DNA from: Streptomyces antarcticus
GTDB lineage: Bacteria > Actinomycetota > Actinomycetes > Streptomycetales > Streptomycetaceae
Direction: 5' to 3'
DNA length: 64,000 bases
Assembly (NCBI RefSeq): GCF_026627255.1
Contig: NZ_JAPNLM010000008.1
Span: 186,001 to 250,000 of the forward strand
Of this stretch, positions 6,973 through 15,848 are shown one piece after another. Each line of letters begins with the position of its first letter. The stretch's first letter is position 1. The position numbers and the translations under genes were made by a program. The notes beneath the pieces were generated by a model. It saw nothing but the letters and a program-made list of their open reading frames with translations, was not told where the DNA came from and did no database searches.

Positions 6973-8940
6973 CTACCCCGGGGGCCGCATCCGGAAGTCG
7001 TAGCGGGCCGGCAGGGGCCGGCCGGTGAGGGAGGCCCAGACCTCGCCGAGGGTCTCCTCGCCCTCCCGGAGGTCCGGGATCTCGAAGCCGTCCTCGAAGA
7101 CCCGCCGGGCGGCCGCCACGTGGCCCTCCGCCGCCAGGAGGCGCGCCGCCAGCAGCCGGAAGCGCCCCTGCTCGCGCTGGGCCGGCCGCAGCCGGTCCCA
7201 GACCCGGCGGGCCTCGGGCAGCCGCCCCGCGGCCAGCAGTGCCTCCATCGCCTCCCGGCCCAGCGCCGACTCCGCCGCGGCCCACGGCTCGCCGCCCCGG
7301 CTCTCCACGGCCAGGTCCTCGAACGCCTCCGCGAAGCCGTCGGCCGCCCGCTCCGGGGCGCCGGCCAGCGCGTCCGCCACCGCCAGGCACCTCAGCAGCG
7401 GCCACCGCGACGGGGCCGACGCCAGCCCGCGCTCCCAGCTCCGTACCGCCTGGGCCACGTCGCCGGCGTGCCACTGCGCCACGCCCAGGTGGTACTCGGT
7501 CAGCGGGTCCGCCGGGGCCGTCTCCAGCATGTCCCGCCAGTGCGCGGCGACCAGGCTCGGCCCCGGCGGCGCCACCCGGCGCGGTGCGGGGAAGACGCCC
7601 GTGCGCCACAGCTCCAGCCACGGGGCCTGCTCTTCGCCCAGCGTGGACTCCCCGAACGGCGTGCCCGGCAGCTTGAAGCCCGCGCGCAGCACCTCCAGGG
7701 CGCCCCAGCCCGTCCCGGCGGCCAGCCGCTCCCCCGGTTCGGTGTCGGCGCACCCGCGCCACGCCTCGTACGCCGCGTCCACCCGCTCCCGGGGCAGTAC
7801 GGCCTCCAGCGCGGCCCCGGCGGCGCCGGACGCCGCCGCCCAGTCGGACCCGTGCACCGCGCCGGGGTCCGCCGCGAGCGGGCCGTAGGCCTCCAGCCAG
7901 CTGAACTCCGCCCCGCCGTCCAGTCGTACGTGCTCCAGCTGGGTGCGGGCCAGCCCGGCCTGGATCTCCGCGTAGCCGCCCGTGCCCGGCTCGGTCAGCC
8001 ACTCCTGCCAGCGGCGGCCGCCACGGCCCGCTCCCCAGGCGAACAGCTTGCGCCCGCGCAGCCGCCCGGTGGAGGTCTGCACGAGCCCCTTGCCGGCGGC
8101 GTCCAGCGAGGCGATCCAGGGCCGCTCCCCGCTCCGGACCTCGTAGAAGAAGTCGGCGGGGTACTCGCCGGCCGCCGGGTACGTACGGTCGGCGCCCTCC
8201 CACTCGGGCACCGGGACGCGGCGCAGGGCGCGCTCGTACCCGAAGTGCCAGGCCTCGTCGGCGGGGGCCAGGACCCGCGTGCCGGGTTCCTCCGGGACGG
8301 CGGTGTTGGACCACCAGTACACGGGGGCGGGCCGCTCGTGGGGGTTGCGCACGCGGACGCCGACGTACAGGAACTCCGAGTCCCCGGGCAGCCACAGGTC
8401 CACCTGGAACGGCAGGTCGCGCAGCCTCTCCCACTCCCACAGCCGGACCATCACGCCCCCGTCGGGGGCCGGGACGAGCGCGGCGTGCAGGGGGGTGCAG
8501 GAGAGCGCGGAGTGCCCGGTGGCGCCGGTGTTCCACTCGATGCCGCCGGAGAACCAGGCGCCGTTCAGGGCGAAGTCGGCGGGCTGGAACACCGGGTTGC
8601 GGTAGAGCAGTTCGCGTCCGGTGGGCAGGTGGACGAGCGAGTGGACCCGGCCGCCGAGGCCGGGCAGGACGGTGACCCGCAGGTGCTCGTTCTCGATGAC
8701 GATCGTGTCGAACTCGCGCTCGGAGCGGTCGCGTCGGTAGCCGTCCCGGATCCGGACCGGCAGCAGGGAGCGCAGCGCCCCGTACCCGATCTGCCGCACC
8801 GAGTCGCGCGGCAGCCCGGCGTACGTGCGCTCGTCCGGGGCGGGGACGGCGTCGGGCGCGCGCAGGGCAGGCAGCGGGTTCTCGGGGCCCAACGGGGCGG
8901 CGGGCAGGGTCAGTACGGCGCGTCGGACGGTGGTGGCCAT
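6973..8940 (-). CDS. DUF5107 domain protein with TPR-like C-terminus
   Basis: A 655-residue protein. The N-terminal 380 residues match what is known as DUF5107, a beta-rich galactose-mutarotase-like domain found beside tetratricopeptide regions in actinobacteria and Bacteroidetes; landmarks are VLPGLGGRVHSLVHLPTGRE, GGIEWNTGATGH and YWWSNTAVPE. The last 250 residues are alanine- and leucine-rich helices with TPR spacing (YHLGVAQWHAGDVAQAVRSW). No signal peptide is seen, so it is probably cytoplasmic. A role in carbohydrate binding or processing is inferred from the fold only. The ATG at 8940 lacks an obvious ribosome-binding site (TTCCCTTTCCCC precedes it), so the start is less certain. Confidence 0.8.
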   Translation of the reverse strand: MATTVRRAVLTLPAAPLGPENPLPALRAPDAVPAPDERTYAGLPRDSVRQIGYGALRSLLPVRIRDGYRRDRSEREFDTIVIENEHLRVTVLPGLGGRVHSLVHLPTGRELLYRNPVFQPADFALNGAWFSGGIEWNTGATGHSALSCTPLHAALVPAPDGGVMVRLWEWERLRDLPFQVDLWLPGDSEFLYVGVRVRNPHERPAPVYWWSNTAVPEEPGTRVLAPADEAWHFGYERALRRVPVPEWEGADRTYPAAGEYPADFFYEVRSGERPWIASLDAAGKGLVQTSTGRLRGRKLFAWGAGRGGRRWQEWLTEPGTGGYAEIQAGLARTQLEHVRLDGGAEFSWLEAYGPLAADPGAVHGSDWAAASGAAGAALEAVLPRERVDAAYEAWRGCADTEPGERLAAGTGWGALEVLRAGFKLPGTPFGESTLGEEQAPWLELWRTGVFPAPRRVAPPGPSLVAAHWRDMLETAPADPLTEYHLGVAQWHAGDVAQAVRSWERGLASAPSRWPLLRCLAVADALAGAPERAADGFAEAFEDLAVESRGGEPWAAAESALGREAMEALLAAGRLPEARRVWDRLRPAQREQGRFRLLAARLLAAEGHVAAARRVFEDGFEIPDLREGEETLGEVWASLTGRPLPARYDFRMRPPG

Positions 8941-9020
8941 GGGGAAAGGGAACACGCCACGACGGCCGGTGCACAGGGGTTCCGCGCAGGACCACCGGTC
9001 AGGATTACGCAAAGGCCCCT

Positions 9021-9036
9021 GCGCGGGATCCCGCGC
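9021..9036. other. 16-bp perfect palindrome GCGCGGGATCCCGCGC
   Basis: A perfect 8+8 palindrome lies between the arginase-family and DUF5107 genes, both on the minus strand, and next to a tandem repeat. It may terminate arginase-family transcription or may simply be GC-rich low-complexity DNA. Confidence 0.45.
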
Positions 9037-9060
9037 GGCGCCGCGCGCTGGGGCCGGACC

Positions 9061-9120
9061 GGCGGGGACCGGCGGGGACCGGCGGGGACCGGCGGGGACC
9101 GGCGGGGACCGGCGGGGACC
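9061..9120. repeat. Six exact copies of GGCGGGGACC in tandem
   Basis: A perfect 10-bp minisatellite of six units, preceded by the imperfect GGGCCGGACC and followed by GGCGCGGCCG. It lies in the 197-bp gap between two minus-strand genes. The unit is not a multiple of three and the region is not convincingly coding. On the minus strand it reads GGTCCCCGCC. Confidence 0.95.
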
Positions 9121-9137
9121 GGCGCGGCCGGTACCGC

Positions 9138-10037
9138 TCACGCGAAGGCGCCTGCGACCAGGTCCGCGAGGAGCACTCCGGCGCGCCCGTCCGGGTCGAG
9201 GTCCGGGTCGTAGATGGTGACGTTGAGGCCGACGCAGCGCGGCGAGCGCAGCAGCACCCCGAGCAGCTCGGCGAGTTCGTCGGGGACGAGGCCGCCGGGG
9301 TCCGGGCTGTCCACCGCCGGCATCACGCCGGGGTCCAGCACGTCCGCGTCCAGGTGCACCCAGAACCCGGCTGTGTCCGGCGGGTGCAGCCCGTCCAGGG
9401 CGGCCCGCGCCACCGGCCCGGCGCCGCGCTCGCGGATCTCGCCGACGGTGGCCGTCCGGATCCCGGCCGCCCGCAGCTCGGGCAGGTCCGCGTCCCCGTC
9501 GCGCAGCCCGAAGAGCCGTACGTCCTCGTCGCGCAGGTACGGCCGCAGCCCCTCCAGGTCCGCGAGGCAGGCCTGCCCCCGTCCGGTGCCCAGGGCCAGT
9601 TCCTCGCCGCCGGCGGCGCCGACCGGGCCGTTCACCGCCTCGTTCCCCGGGTGGCGGAAGTCGGCGGACCCGTCGATCGCGGCCAGCCCGTACCGGCCGA
9701 TGCGGCGCATGGCCAGGGACGCGCCGAGCTGGATGGAGCAGTCCCCGCCGAGCACGACGGGGAACTCCCCGTCCCGCAGGTGCCGTTCGACGCGGTCGGC
9801 GAGGGCCACCGTGTACGCGGCGAGGGCGTCGGCGTTGAACACGCCGTCGCCCTCCTTCCAGTCGCCGCGGTCGTAGCGCGGCGGGACCACCACCCCGCCC
9901 TCCCGCGCGCCGAGCCGGGCCAGCAGGCCCTGCTCCCGCAGGGCTCCGGCGAGTTTGTACACCCCGGGCACGGTGCCGGGCGCGGGCGGTTTCAGACCGA
10001 GGTTGGACGGGGCGTCGAGGAGCACGAGGGATCGCAT
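9138..10037 (-). CDS. Arginase/agmatinase-family protein with altered metal ligands
   Basis: A 299-residue ureohydrolase-fold protein. The three metal motifs of the family can be located: VVLGGDCSIQLG in place of the usual GGDHS, AIDGSADFRHP in place of D-A-H-x-D, and HLDADVLDPGVMPAVD, which is the intact D-x-D-x-x-DP motif. Two histidines that normally bind manganese are therefore Cys and Ser, so the enzyme either uses a different metal site or acts on a different substrate than arginine or agmatine. ATG 10037 is preferred over an upstream in-frame start because AGGATGGG sits just before it. Confidence 0.8.
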   Translation of the reverse strand: MRSLVLLDAPSNLGLKPPAPGTVPGVYKLAGALREQGLLARLGAREGGVVVPPRYDRGDWKEGDGVFNADALAAYTVALADRVERHLRDGEFPVVLGGDCSIQLGASLAMRRIGRYGLAAIDGSADFRHPGNEAVNGPVGAAGGEELALGTGRGQACLADLEGLRPYLRDEDVRLFGLRDGDADLPELRAAGIRTATVGEIRERGAGPVARAALDGLHPPDTAGFWVHLDADVLDPGVMPAVDSPDPGGLVPDELAELLGVLLRSPRCVGLNVTIYDPDLDPDGRAGVLLADLVAGAFA

Positions 10038-10112
10038 GGACCCATCCTGCGCCACGGCGCCCCGCGCCACGAGGTCCTGTGTCTCAGCGTCCCGCGCCGC
10101 GCCGCGTCGCTC

Positions 10113-10667
10113 TCAGCGGCGCAGCATGGTGGCCGTGATGGCCCACCGCTCGTGGTCGCGCCAGGCCCCGTCGACGTGGAGGAAGTCCGGGGACAGCCCC
10201 TCCAGCCGGAAGCCCGCGCCGCGGACGAGGGCGATCGAGGCGGCGTTGCCGGGCTGGACGTTGGCCTCGAGGCGGTGCAGCCCGAGCCCCTCTCCCTCCG
10301 GGGCGAAGGAGTGGTCCAGGACCAAGGCGAGGGCCTCCCGGAACAGGCCCCGGCCGGCGGCGTGCGCGAAGGCGCCGTAGCCGAGGGCGCCGCACTCGAA
10401 GACGCCCCGCACGATGTTGTTGACGTTGACGAAGCCCGCGATGGCGCCGGTGGCACGTTCGCAGACCAGGAACCCGGCGCGGCCGTCGCCCCCGGCCAGG
10501 CGGGCCGCGTACGGCTCGAACTCCTCCAGGGTGGCGGGCGGGAACAGCCAGGGGCGGTGCAGCTCGCGGCTCTCGTGGGCGCGGGCGGTGAATTCGGGCC
10601 CGTCGGCGGCCCGGAGGGGGCGCAGGCCCACCCGGCCGCCCTCGCGGAGGTACGTGGAAAAGGACAT
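10113..10667 (-). CDS. GNAT-family N-acetyltransferase (RimJ/RimL-like)
   Basis: A 184-residue acetyltransferase. Residues 14-70 (LRPLRAADGPEF, then HRPWLFPPATLEEF) look like the RimJ/RimL branch that acetylates protein N-termini or small amines. The acetyl-CoA loop region is seen at LGYGAFAHAAGRGLFREALALV, and the late conserved segment at LHRLEANVQPGNAASIALVRGAGF is the classic N-x-x-S-x-x-x-x-x-x-x-GF signature. It is divergent from the hypothetical gene at 10703, with only 35 bp between start codons, so the two share a promoter region. The substrate is unknown. Confidence 0.88.
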   Translation of the reverse strand: MSFSTYLREGGRVGLRPLRAADGPEFTARAHESRELHRPWLFPPATLEEFEPYAARLAGGDGRAGFLVCERATGAIAGFVNVNNIVRGVFECGALGYGAFAHAAGRGLFREALALVLDHSFAPEGEGLGLHRLEANVQPGNAASIALVRGAGFRLEGLSPDFLHVDGAWRDHERWAITATMLRR

Positions 10668-10702
10668 CCGTCCAGGTTAGGAGGTGTGACAGGATCCCCG
10701 GC

Positions 10703-11431
10703 ATGATCACCACCCAGGACCCGCACTCGCTCCTGCTCGCGGCAGCGCTCGACAACGCCGCGTGGTGCGAAGCGGTCTGCCGCGCCCACGGGCTCCCGGG
10801 CGTGTCCACCGCGGACGCCTGGACCAGCCCGCGGCGCACCCCGCCGCTGTACCCGGACGCGGTGACGCTCACCCCGGGCGGCGCGTCGGCGGCCGCGCTG
10901 CTGGCGGCGATCGACACCGGCTCCCCGGGCTGCTCGGTCAAGGACAGCTTCGCGGCGCTCGACCTGGGCCCGGAGGGCTTCCGGGTGCTGTTCGAGGCGC
11001 AGTGGATCCACCGCCCCGCCGGGCCCCCGGCGCCGGCCGGCGGACCGCCCCTGGAGTGGTCCGGGGTGTCCACCGCCGGAGAGTTGCACCGGTGGGAGGC
11101 CGCCTGGGGCGACGGGGAGCCCTCCGGCCTGTTCCGGCCCGCCCTGCTGACCGGCGGGACCGTCTTCCTGGCGGGCCGCGCCGACCCCGGCGGCCGGATC
11201 GTCGCCGGGGCGGTCGTGAACCGTACCGGGCCCGTCGTGGGCGTCTCCAACCTGTTCGCCCGCGGCGACACGCCCGTCGGCGCCGCCTGGGCGGGCACCC
11301 TGGCCGCGGTCGCGGCCCGCTGGCCGGGGCTGCCGGTGGTGGGCTACGAGTCGGGGGACGACCTCGACGCCGCCCTCCGGGCGGGCTTCACCACCCTCGG
11401 CCCGCTCCGCGTCTGGATCGCGGCGGCCTGA
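10703..11431 (+). CDS. Conserved hypothetical protein, possibly a GNAT-like fold
   Basis: A 242-residue protein I do not recognise as a named family. It has good Streptomyces codon use and an AGGAGGTG about 17 bases upstream of ATG 10703, with AGGATCC closer. The second half alternates hydrophobic strands and helices (GGRIVAGAVVNRTGPVVGVSNLF, then WAGTLAAVAARWPGLPVVGYESGDDL, described by position 165-225) in a manner reminiscent of GNAT acetyltransferases, but no acetyl-CoA signature is clear. It is divergent from a GNAT gene and convergent with the S9 peptidase gene. Function unknown. Confidence 0.75.
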   Translation: MITTQDPHSLLLAAALDNAAWCEAVCRAHGLPGVSTADAWTSPRRTPPLYPDAVTLTPGGASAAALLAAIDTGSPGCSVKDSFAALDLGPEGFRVLFEAQWIHRPAGPPAPAGGPPLEWSGVSTAGELHRWEAAWGDGEPSGLFRPALLTGGTVFLAGRADPGGRIVAGAVVNRTGPVVGVSNLFARGDTPVGAAWAGTLAAVAARWPGLPVVGYESGDDLDAALRAGFTTLGPLRVWIAAA

Positions 11432-11474
11432 GCGGCGGGAACAGGCCGGGCACCGCCCTTGGGGCTCATCGTGC

Positions 11475-13463
11475 TCACGGCTCCAGCCGCAGCAGCGGCA
11501 CGTCGGCCCGCTCGATGCCGAAGACCTGCGCGTACAGGGAAAGTTCGGCCTCCAGCGCCCGGATCATGGTGTCCGCCCGCCGGAAGCCGTGCCCCTCGCC
11601 CTCGAAGGTCACGTAGGCGTGCGGCACCGGCCGGCCCCGCAGGGCCGCCAGGAAGCGCTCGGCCTGGGACGGCGGGCAGACCGCGTCGTCCAGCCCCTGG
11701 AGCAGCACGAACGGCGCGGTGATCCGGTCGGCGCGGGACACCGGCGAACGCTCGCGGGAGCGCGCGGCGAGGAACTGCGGCGGCCCGGCCAGGCCTTCGA
11801 TGTAGCGGGACTCCAGGTCGTGGGTCTCCTCCGCGAAGCCGGTCAGGTCCAGTACGGGGTAGATGATCGCGGCGCAGGCGTAGAGCGGGGTGGCCGCCAG
11901 CGAGGCCGCCGCCGTCCAGCCGCCGGCGCTGCCGCCCCGGATGGCGAGGCGGTCGGGGTCGGCGGTGCCCTCGGCGGCCAGCGCCCGGGCCACCGCCGCG
12001 CAGTCCTCGACGTCCACCACGCCCCACTGCTCGCGCAGCCGCTCGCGGTAGGCGCGTCCGTAGCCGGTGGACCCGCCGTAGTTCACCTCGACGACGCCGA
12101 TGCCGCGCGAGGTGAAGTAGGCGATGTGCAGGTCGAGTACGGGCGGCACGTGGTCGGTGGGGCCGCCGTGCGCCCACACCACGTACGGGGGCAGCTCGTC
12201 GGCCGCGGCCCGCCAGGCGGGGTGGTGCGGCGGGTAGACGTGCGCGTGGATCTCCCGGTTGTCGGGGCCGGGGAAGGTGCGGCTCTGCGGCTCCGGATAG
12301 TAGGCGGGGTCCACCGGGTCGACCCCCTCCGCGCCCACCACGCGGGCGTGCCCGGTCGCGGTGTCCAGCTCGACCACCTCGTACGCGCTGCGCGGGCTGG
12401 CGGCGACCCCGTACACCCGGGTGCCGCTCACCGCGAGCGTGGGCTGCCAGGCCGTCCACGGCCCGGCGGCGTCCACGAGGTCCCCGCTGTCGGGGTCCAG
12501 GACGCCGAGCACCGAGGAGCCCTGGCCGTGCAGCACGGCGACGAGCCCGTCGGGGAGCGCGGCGATCCAGCGCAGCCCCGGCTTCCACAGCGGGCCGCCG
12601 AACTCCTCGTCCCGGGGGCACAGGTTGACGGCGTCGCCGCCCTCCGGGTCCACCCGGTACGGGTTCCACCAGCCGCCGCGGTCGCTCACCGCGAGGAGGG
12701 TTCCGCCGGGCGTCCACTCCACCTGGGCGACGGCCTCCTCGGGGCCGCCGAGCACGGTGCGGGCCCCGGTCAGCTCCCCGTCGGCGGTGACCTCGGCGAG
12801 CCGCAGCTCGGTGCCGTCCCAGGGCATCCGGGGGTGGTCCCACACGAGCCAGGCCGCGCGCCGCCCGTCCGGGGAGATCCGGGGGCCGGTGCTGAACCGG
12901 TGCCGCGCGTCGGCGAGTTCCCGTACCCGGGAGCGGTCCGCGGCGGCCGATCCGTCGAGCGGGACCGCCGCCAGCACCCGGCGTACGTCGGTGGGCGCGG
13001 GCCCGGTGAACTCCTCGAGCACGCACCACACTTCGGCGTCGCGCAGGACCGGGTCGGCCCAGCGCAGCCCGCCGCCGACGGAGGACGGCGGGGTGAGGGG
13101 CCGGGGGTCCGGCCCGCCGGAGGCGTCGGGCTCGAACGCGTACAGGCGCTGGTCGGCGAAGTGGACGAAGACCACCAGGGGCCCGCCCGCGGGCCGTTCG
13201 GCACCCGCCCAGGGCCGGCCGCCGTACTCGGTGAACCGGCTGCGCACGTTCCACGGCGCGGGCAGCGCCGTGACCTCGGGTCCGTCGTCGGCGGGGCGGC
13301 GGCGCACCAGGGTGCGGCGGCCGCCCTCCTCGGGCCGGGGTTCGGTCCACCACACCTCGGAGCCGACCGTGCCGACGTACTCGGGGTGCCCGTCGAGCGA
13401 GGCGGCCAGGGCCGCGTCGATCGGCGAGGGCCAGCTTCCGTAGGGCCGGGTCACCGCCGCCAT
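11475..13463 (-). CDS. S9 family (prolyl oligopeptidase-type) serine peptidase
   Basis: A 662-residue S9 peptidase or acylaminoacyl-peptidase relative. The N-terminal 380 residues form a repetitive beta-propeller-like region with blades such as RISPDGRRAAWLVWDHP. The C-terminal alpha/beta-hydrolase domain carries the nucleophile in IRGGSAGGWTAA, the aspartate in LLQGLDDAVCPP and the histidine in FEGEGHGF. There is no signal peptide, so it acts inside the cell on short peptides. ATG 13463 is chosen; a GTG directly before it (13466) is an equal alternative, both served by GGGAG. It is the last gene of a peptidase operon, 13 bp after the M20 gene. Confidence 0.9.
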   Translation of the reverse strand: MAAVTRPYGSWPSPIDAALAASLDGHPEYVGTVGSEVWWTEPRPEEGGRRTLVRRRPADDGPEVTALPAPWNVRSRFTEYGGRPWAGAERPAGGPLVVFVHFADQRLYAFEPDASGGPDPRPLTPPSSVGGGLRWADPVLRDAEVWCVLEEFTGPAPTDVRRVLAAVPLDGSAAADRSRVRELADARHRFSTGPRISPDGRRAAWLVWDHPRMPWDGTELRLAEVTADGELTGARTVLGGPEEAVAQVEWTPGGTLLAVSDRGGWWNPYRVDPEGGDAVNLCPRDEEFGGPLWKPGLRWIAALPDGLVAVLHGQGSSVLGVLDPDSGDLVDAAGPWTAWQPTLAVSGTRVYGVAASPRSAYEVVELDTATGHARVVGAEGVDPVDPAYYPEPQSRTFPGPDNREIHAHVYPPHHPAWRAAADELPPYVVWAHGGPTDHVPPVLDLHIAYFTSRGIGVVEVNYGGSTGYGRAYRERLREQWGVVDVEDCAAVARALAAEGTADPDRLAIRGGSAGGWTAAASLAATPLYACAAIIYPVLDLTGFAEETHDLESRYIEGLAGPPQFLAARSRERSPVSRADRITAPFVLLQGLDDAVCPPSQAERFLAALRGRPVPHAYVTFEGEGHGFRRADTMIRALEAELSLYAQVFGIERADVPLLRLEP

Positions 13464-13476
13464 CACAGGGTCTCCC

Positions 13477-14835
13477 TCACAGGGTGCGCAGCGCGTGGTC
13501 GAGGACGCGGACGCCGAAGTGCAGGGCCTCGACGGGCACCCGCTCGTCCACGCCGTGGAAGAGGGACCAGTAGTCGAACCCGGGCGGCAGCTTCAGCGGG
13601 GAGAAGCCGTAGCCGGTGACCCCGAGCCGGGAGAACTGTTTGGCGTCGGTGCCGCCCGCCATGCAGAAGGGGACCACGTGCCCGTCCGGGTCGAACCGCT
13701 CGACGGACTCGCGCAGGATCCCGTACGTCCGCCCGTCCACCGGGGCCTGGAGGGCGACCTCCCGGTGGTGGAACTCCCAGCGCACGTCCGGTCCGGTGAG
13801 CGCGTCCAGGGTGGCGATGAACTCGGCTTCGCCGCCGGGCAGCATCCGCCCGTCCACGTAGGCGGTGGCCTGGCCGGGGATCACGTTCAGTTTGTAGCCG
13901 GCGCTGAGCATGGTCGGGTTGGCGCTGTTGCGCAGGGTCGCCTCGACCAGGGCGGCGGCGGGGCCGAGTTCGGCCAGGACGGCCCCGAGGTCGAATCCGG
14001 GGGCCCGGGGGTCTACCGACAGGCCCTGGAGGGAGGCGAGTTCGGTGATACAGGCGGTGACGGTGTCGGTGAGCCGGACCGGCCAGGCGTACTCGCCGAT
14101 CCGTGCGACGGCGGCGGCGAGCCGGCTGACGGCGTTGGCGCGATTGGGTTTGGAGCCGTGTCCGGCGGTGCCGTGGGCGGTCAACTTCAGCCAAGCGGTG
14201 CCGCGTTCACCGGCGGCGATCGGGTAGAGGGGCCCTCCGGGTCCGGCGTGCACGGTGAAGGCGCCGGACTCGCTGATGCCCTCGGTACACCCCTCGAAGA
14301 GGTGCGGGTGGTGGTCGGCGAGGAAGCCCGCGCCGTCGACGGCGCTGTCCTCCTCGTCGGCGGTGTAGGCGATCACCACGTCCCTGCGCGGTCTGACGCC
14401 GGCGCGCGCCCAGGCCCGTACGACGGCCAGGACCATCGCGTCCATGTTCTTCATGTCGACGGCGCCGCGGCCCCAGACCACGCCGTCGCGGACCTCGCCG
14501 GAGAAGGGGTCCACCCTCCAGTCGGCGGCCTCGGCCGGGACCACGTCGAGGTGGCCGTGGACGAGGAGGGCGTCGGCCGAGGGGTCGGTGCCCTCGATCC
14601 GGGCCACCACGTTGGTGCGGCCCGGGGTCCGCTCCAGCAGGACCGGCTCCAGCCCGGCGGCCGCGAGCCGCTCGGCGACGTACTCGGCGGCGGGGCGCTC
14701 GCGGCAGTCGCCGCCGCCCCTGTTGGTGGTGTCGATCCTGATGAGGCCGGAGGTGAACTCGACGGCCTCGTCGAGCGCCACCCGGTCCACGGCGGCGGCC
14801 GGGGCCTCGGCGGTGACTGCGGGCATGTCAGCCAT
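13477..14835 (-). CDS. M20 family metallopeptidase
   Basis: A 452-residue di-zinc M20 (ArgE/DapE/carboxypeptidase) hydrolase. Metal and catalytic motifs are visible: LLVHGHLDVVPAE (first His and Asp), GRGAVDMKNMDA (bridging Asp), YTADEEDSAVDG (catalytic Glu pair) and the late CMAGGTDAKQF, LFHGVDE region with the final His. The lid or dimerisation domain is inserted at roughly residues 205-340 (AHGTAGHGSKPNRANAV). ATG 14835 has GGAGGAG six bases upstream and overlaps the preceding M55 gene by 8 bp. With its neighbours it forms a peptide-degradation operon: M55 D-aminopeptidase, then M20, then S9. Confidence 0.92.
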   Translation of the reverse strand: MADMPAVTAEAPAAAVDRVALDEAVEFTSGLIRIDTTNRGGGDCRERPAAEYVAERLAAAGLEPVLLERTPGRTNVVARIEGTDPSADALLVHGHLDVVPAEAADWRVDPFSGEVRDGVVWGRGAVDMKNMDAMVLAVVRAWARAGVRPRRDVVIAYTADEEDSAVDGAGFLADHHPHLFEGCTEGISESGAFTVHAGPGGPLYPIAAGERGTAWLKLTAHGTAGHGSKPNRANAVSRLAAAVARIGEYAWPVRLTDTVTACITELASLQGLSVDPRAPGFDLGAVLAELGPAAALVEATLRNSANPTMLSAGYKLNVIPGQATAYVDGRMLPGGEAEFIATLDALTGPDVRWEFHHREVALQAPVDGRTYGILRESVERFDPDGHVVPFCMAGGTDAKQFSRLGVTGYGFSPLKLPPGFDYWSLFHGVDERVPVEALHFGVRVLDHALRTL

Positions 14836-15661
14836 ACTGCTCCTCCACGGCCGCCGAGACGACCGTCGTGACCGCCTTGAAGGCACGGATCCCCTCGTAC
14901 ATCGTCTCGCTGGCGTACCCGACCCTGCGCTCCCCGCACCGTTCGACACCCGGCACCACGGTGGCGGCCATGGCCAGGTGCTCGGCGTCGAACTCCAGCT
15001 CCACGGCGAAGGGGCCGCCGCGCACGGGTTCGTGGCACACCGCGAGGGCCGCGGCCTCCTTGGCGGCGGCGCGGATGTCGGCGGCGGTGCGGGCGGGGGT
15101 CCGGCAGACGGCGGCGTAGCGCGAGACGTGGTCCTTGACCGCGACGGTCACCGCGCCGGGGGCGTAGCCGGCGGCGTCGACGCAGGTCAGGTCGTCGCCG
15201 GTGACAAGGACGACCGGGACGCCGTACTCGGCGACGACGTGTGCGTTCAGCAGGCCCTCGCTGGCGCGGACGCCGTTGACCCAGACTCCGGTGATGGAGT
15301 TGGCGAGGTAGGTGTGGGCGAGGACCCCTTCGGTGCCGGCGCCCGTGTGGTAGCCGACGAAGGCGATGCCGTCGACGTCGCCGTGCTGCACGCCCTCGAC
15401 CATGGAGAGGGTCTTGTGGCGGCCGGTGAGCATCTCGGCGCGGGCGTCGAGCTTCTCCAGCAGCAGGTTGCGCATCGTCCAGTGCGCCTCGTTGACGACG
15501 ACCTGGTCCGCGCCGCCGTCGTAGAAGCCGAGGACGGCGGCGTTCACGTCGGAGGTGAACAGGGACCGGCAGCGCTCCCACTGGGGCGTGCCCGGCAGCA
15601 CGTCGGCGGGCCAGGTGACGCCGGTGGCGCCTTCCATGTCGGCGGAGATGAGGATCTTCAT
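14828..15661 (-). CDS. M55 family D-aminopeptidase (DppA-like)
   Basis: A 277-residue protein closely following the zinc D-aminopeptidase DppA. The N-terminal ISADMEGATG supplies zinc ligands D8 and E10; H60 (VNEAHW), H105 (FVGYHTGAG) and E135 (RASEGLL) complete the metal site, and H116 (VLAHTY) fits the catalytic position. The known family member releases N-terminal D-amino acids from peptides such as D-Ala-D-Ala, which would let the cell recycle wall-derived peptides. It is the first gene of the peptidase operon; the next gene begins inside its 3' end. ATG 15661 is preceded only by a G-rich stretch. Confidence 0.9.
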   Translation of the reverse strand: MKILISADMEGATGVTWPADVLPGTPQWERCRSLFTSDVNAAVLGFYDGGADQVVVNEAHWTMRNLLLEKLDARAEMLTGRHKTLSMVEGVQHGDVDGIAFVGYHTGAGTEGVLAHTYLANSITGVWVNGVRASEGLLNAHVVAEYGVPVVLVTGDDLTCVDAAGYAPGAVTVAVKDHVSRYAAVCRTPARTAADIRAAAKEAAALAVCHEPVRGGPFAVELEFDAEHLAMAATVVPGVERCGERRVGYASETMYEGIRAFKAVTTVVSAAVEEQYG

Positions 15662-15765
15662 CGGGCCCCCGGGCGGTCGGTCGCGCGCGTGCGACGGCAC
15701 GCGCGCAGGGCCCCACCCTAACCGTCGGGCCCGTCGGCGCCCCGGGGGCCACGCCCGGCTTCCGG

Positions 15766-15787
15766 GGCGGCGGCGCGGGCCGCCGCC
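15766..15787 (-). terminator. Hairpin downstream of the SRPBCC gene
   Basis: GGCGGCGGC (15766-15774) pairs with GCCGCCGCC (15779-15787) across a 4-base loop, located 60 bp past the stop of the SRPBCC gene. There is no T run, as is usual in streptomycetes. Confidence 0.55.
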
Positions 15788-15848
15788 GGGCCGGGAAGTC
15801 CACCCGAACCGGTGAGCCGCCGCGTCGGCGCGCGGACGCGGGGGGCGC

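Noticed and set aside
9061..9120. CRISPR array
   Set aside because: The units are 10 bp, contiguous and identical, with no spacers and no cas genes; it is a minisatellite. The same applies to the repeats at 693-762 and 53948-54080.
2120..9141. Very long open frames of 700-980 codons opposite or across real genes (for example 6056-8995 and 2120-4447 on the minus strand)
   Set aside because: They are rich in Arg, Pro, Ala and Gly with no family motifs and lie out of phase with frames that have clear domains. They are shadows produced by high GC content.
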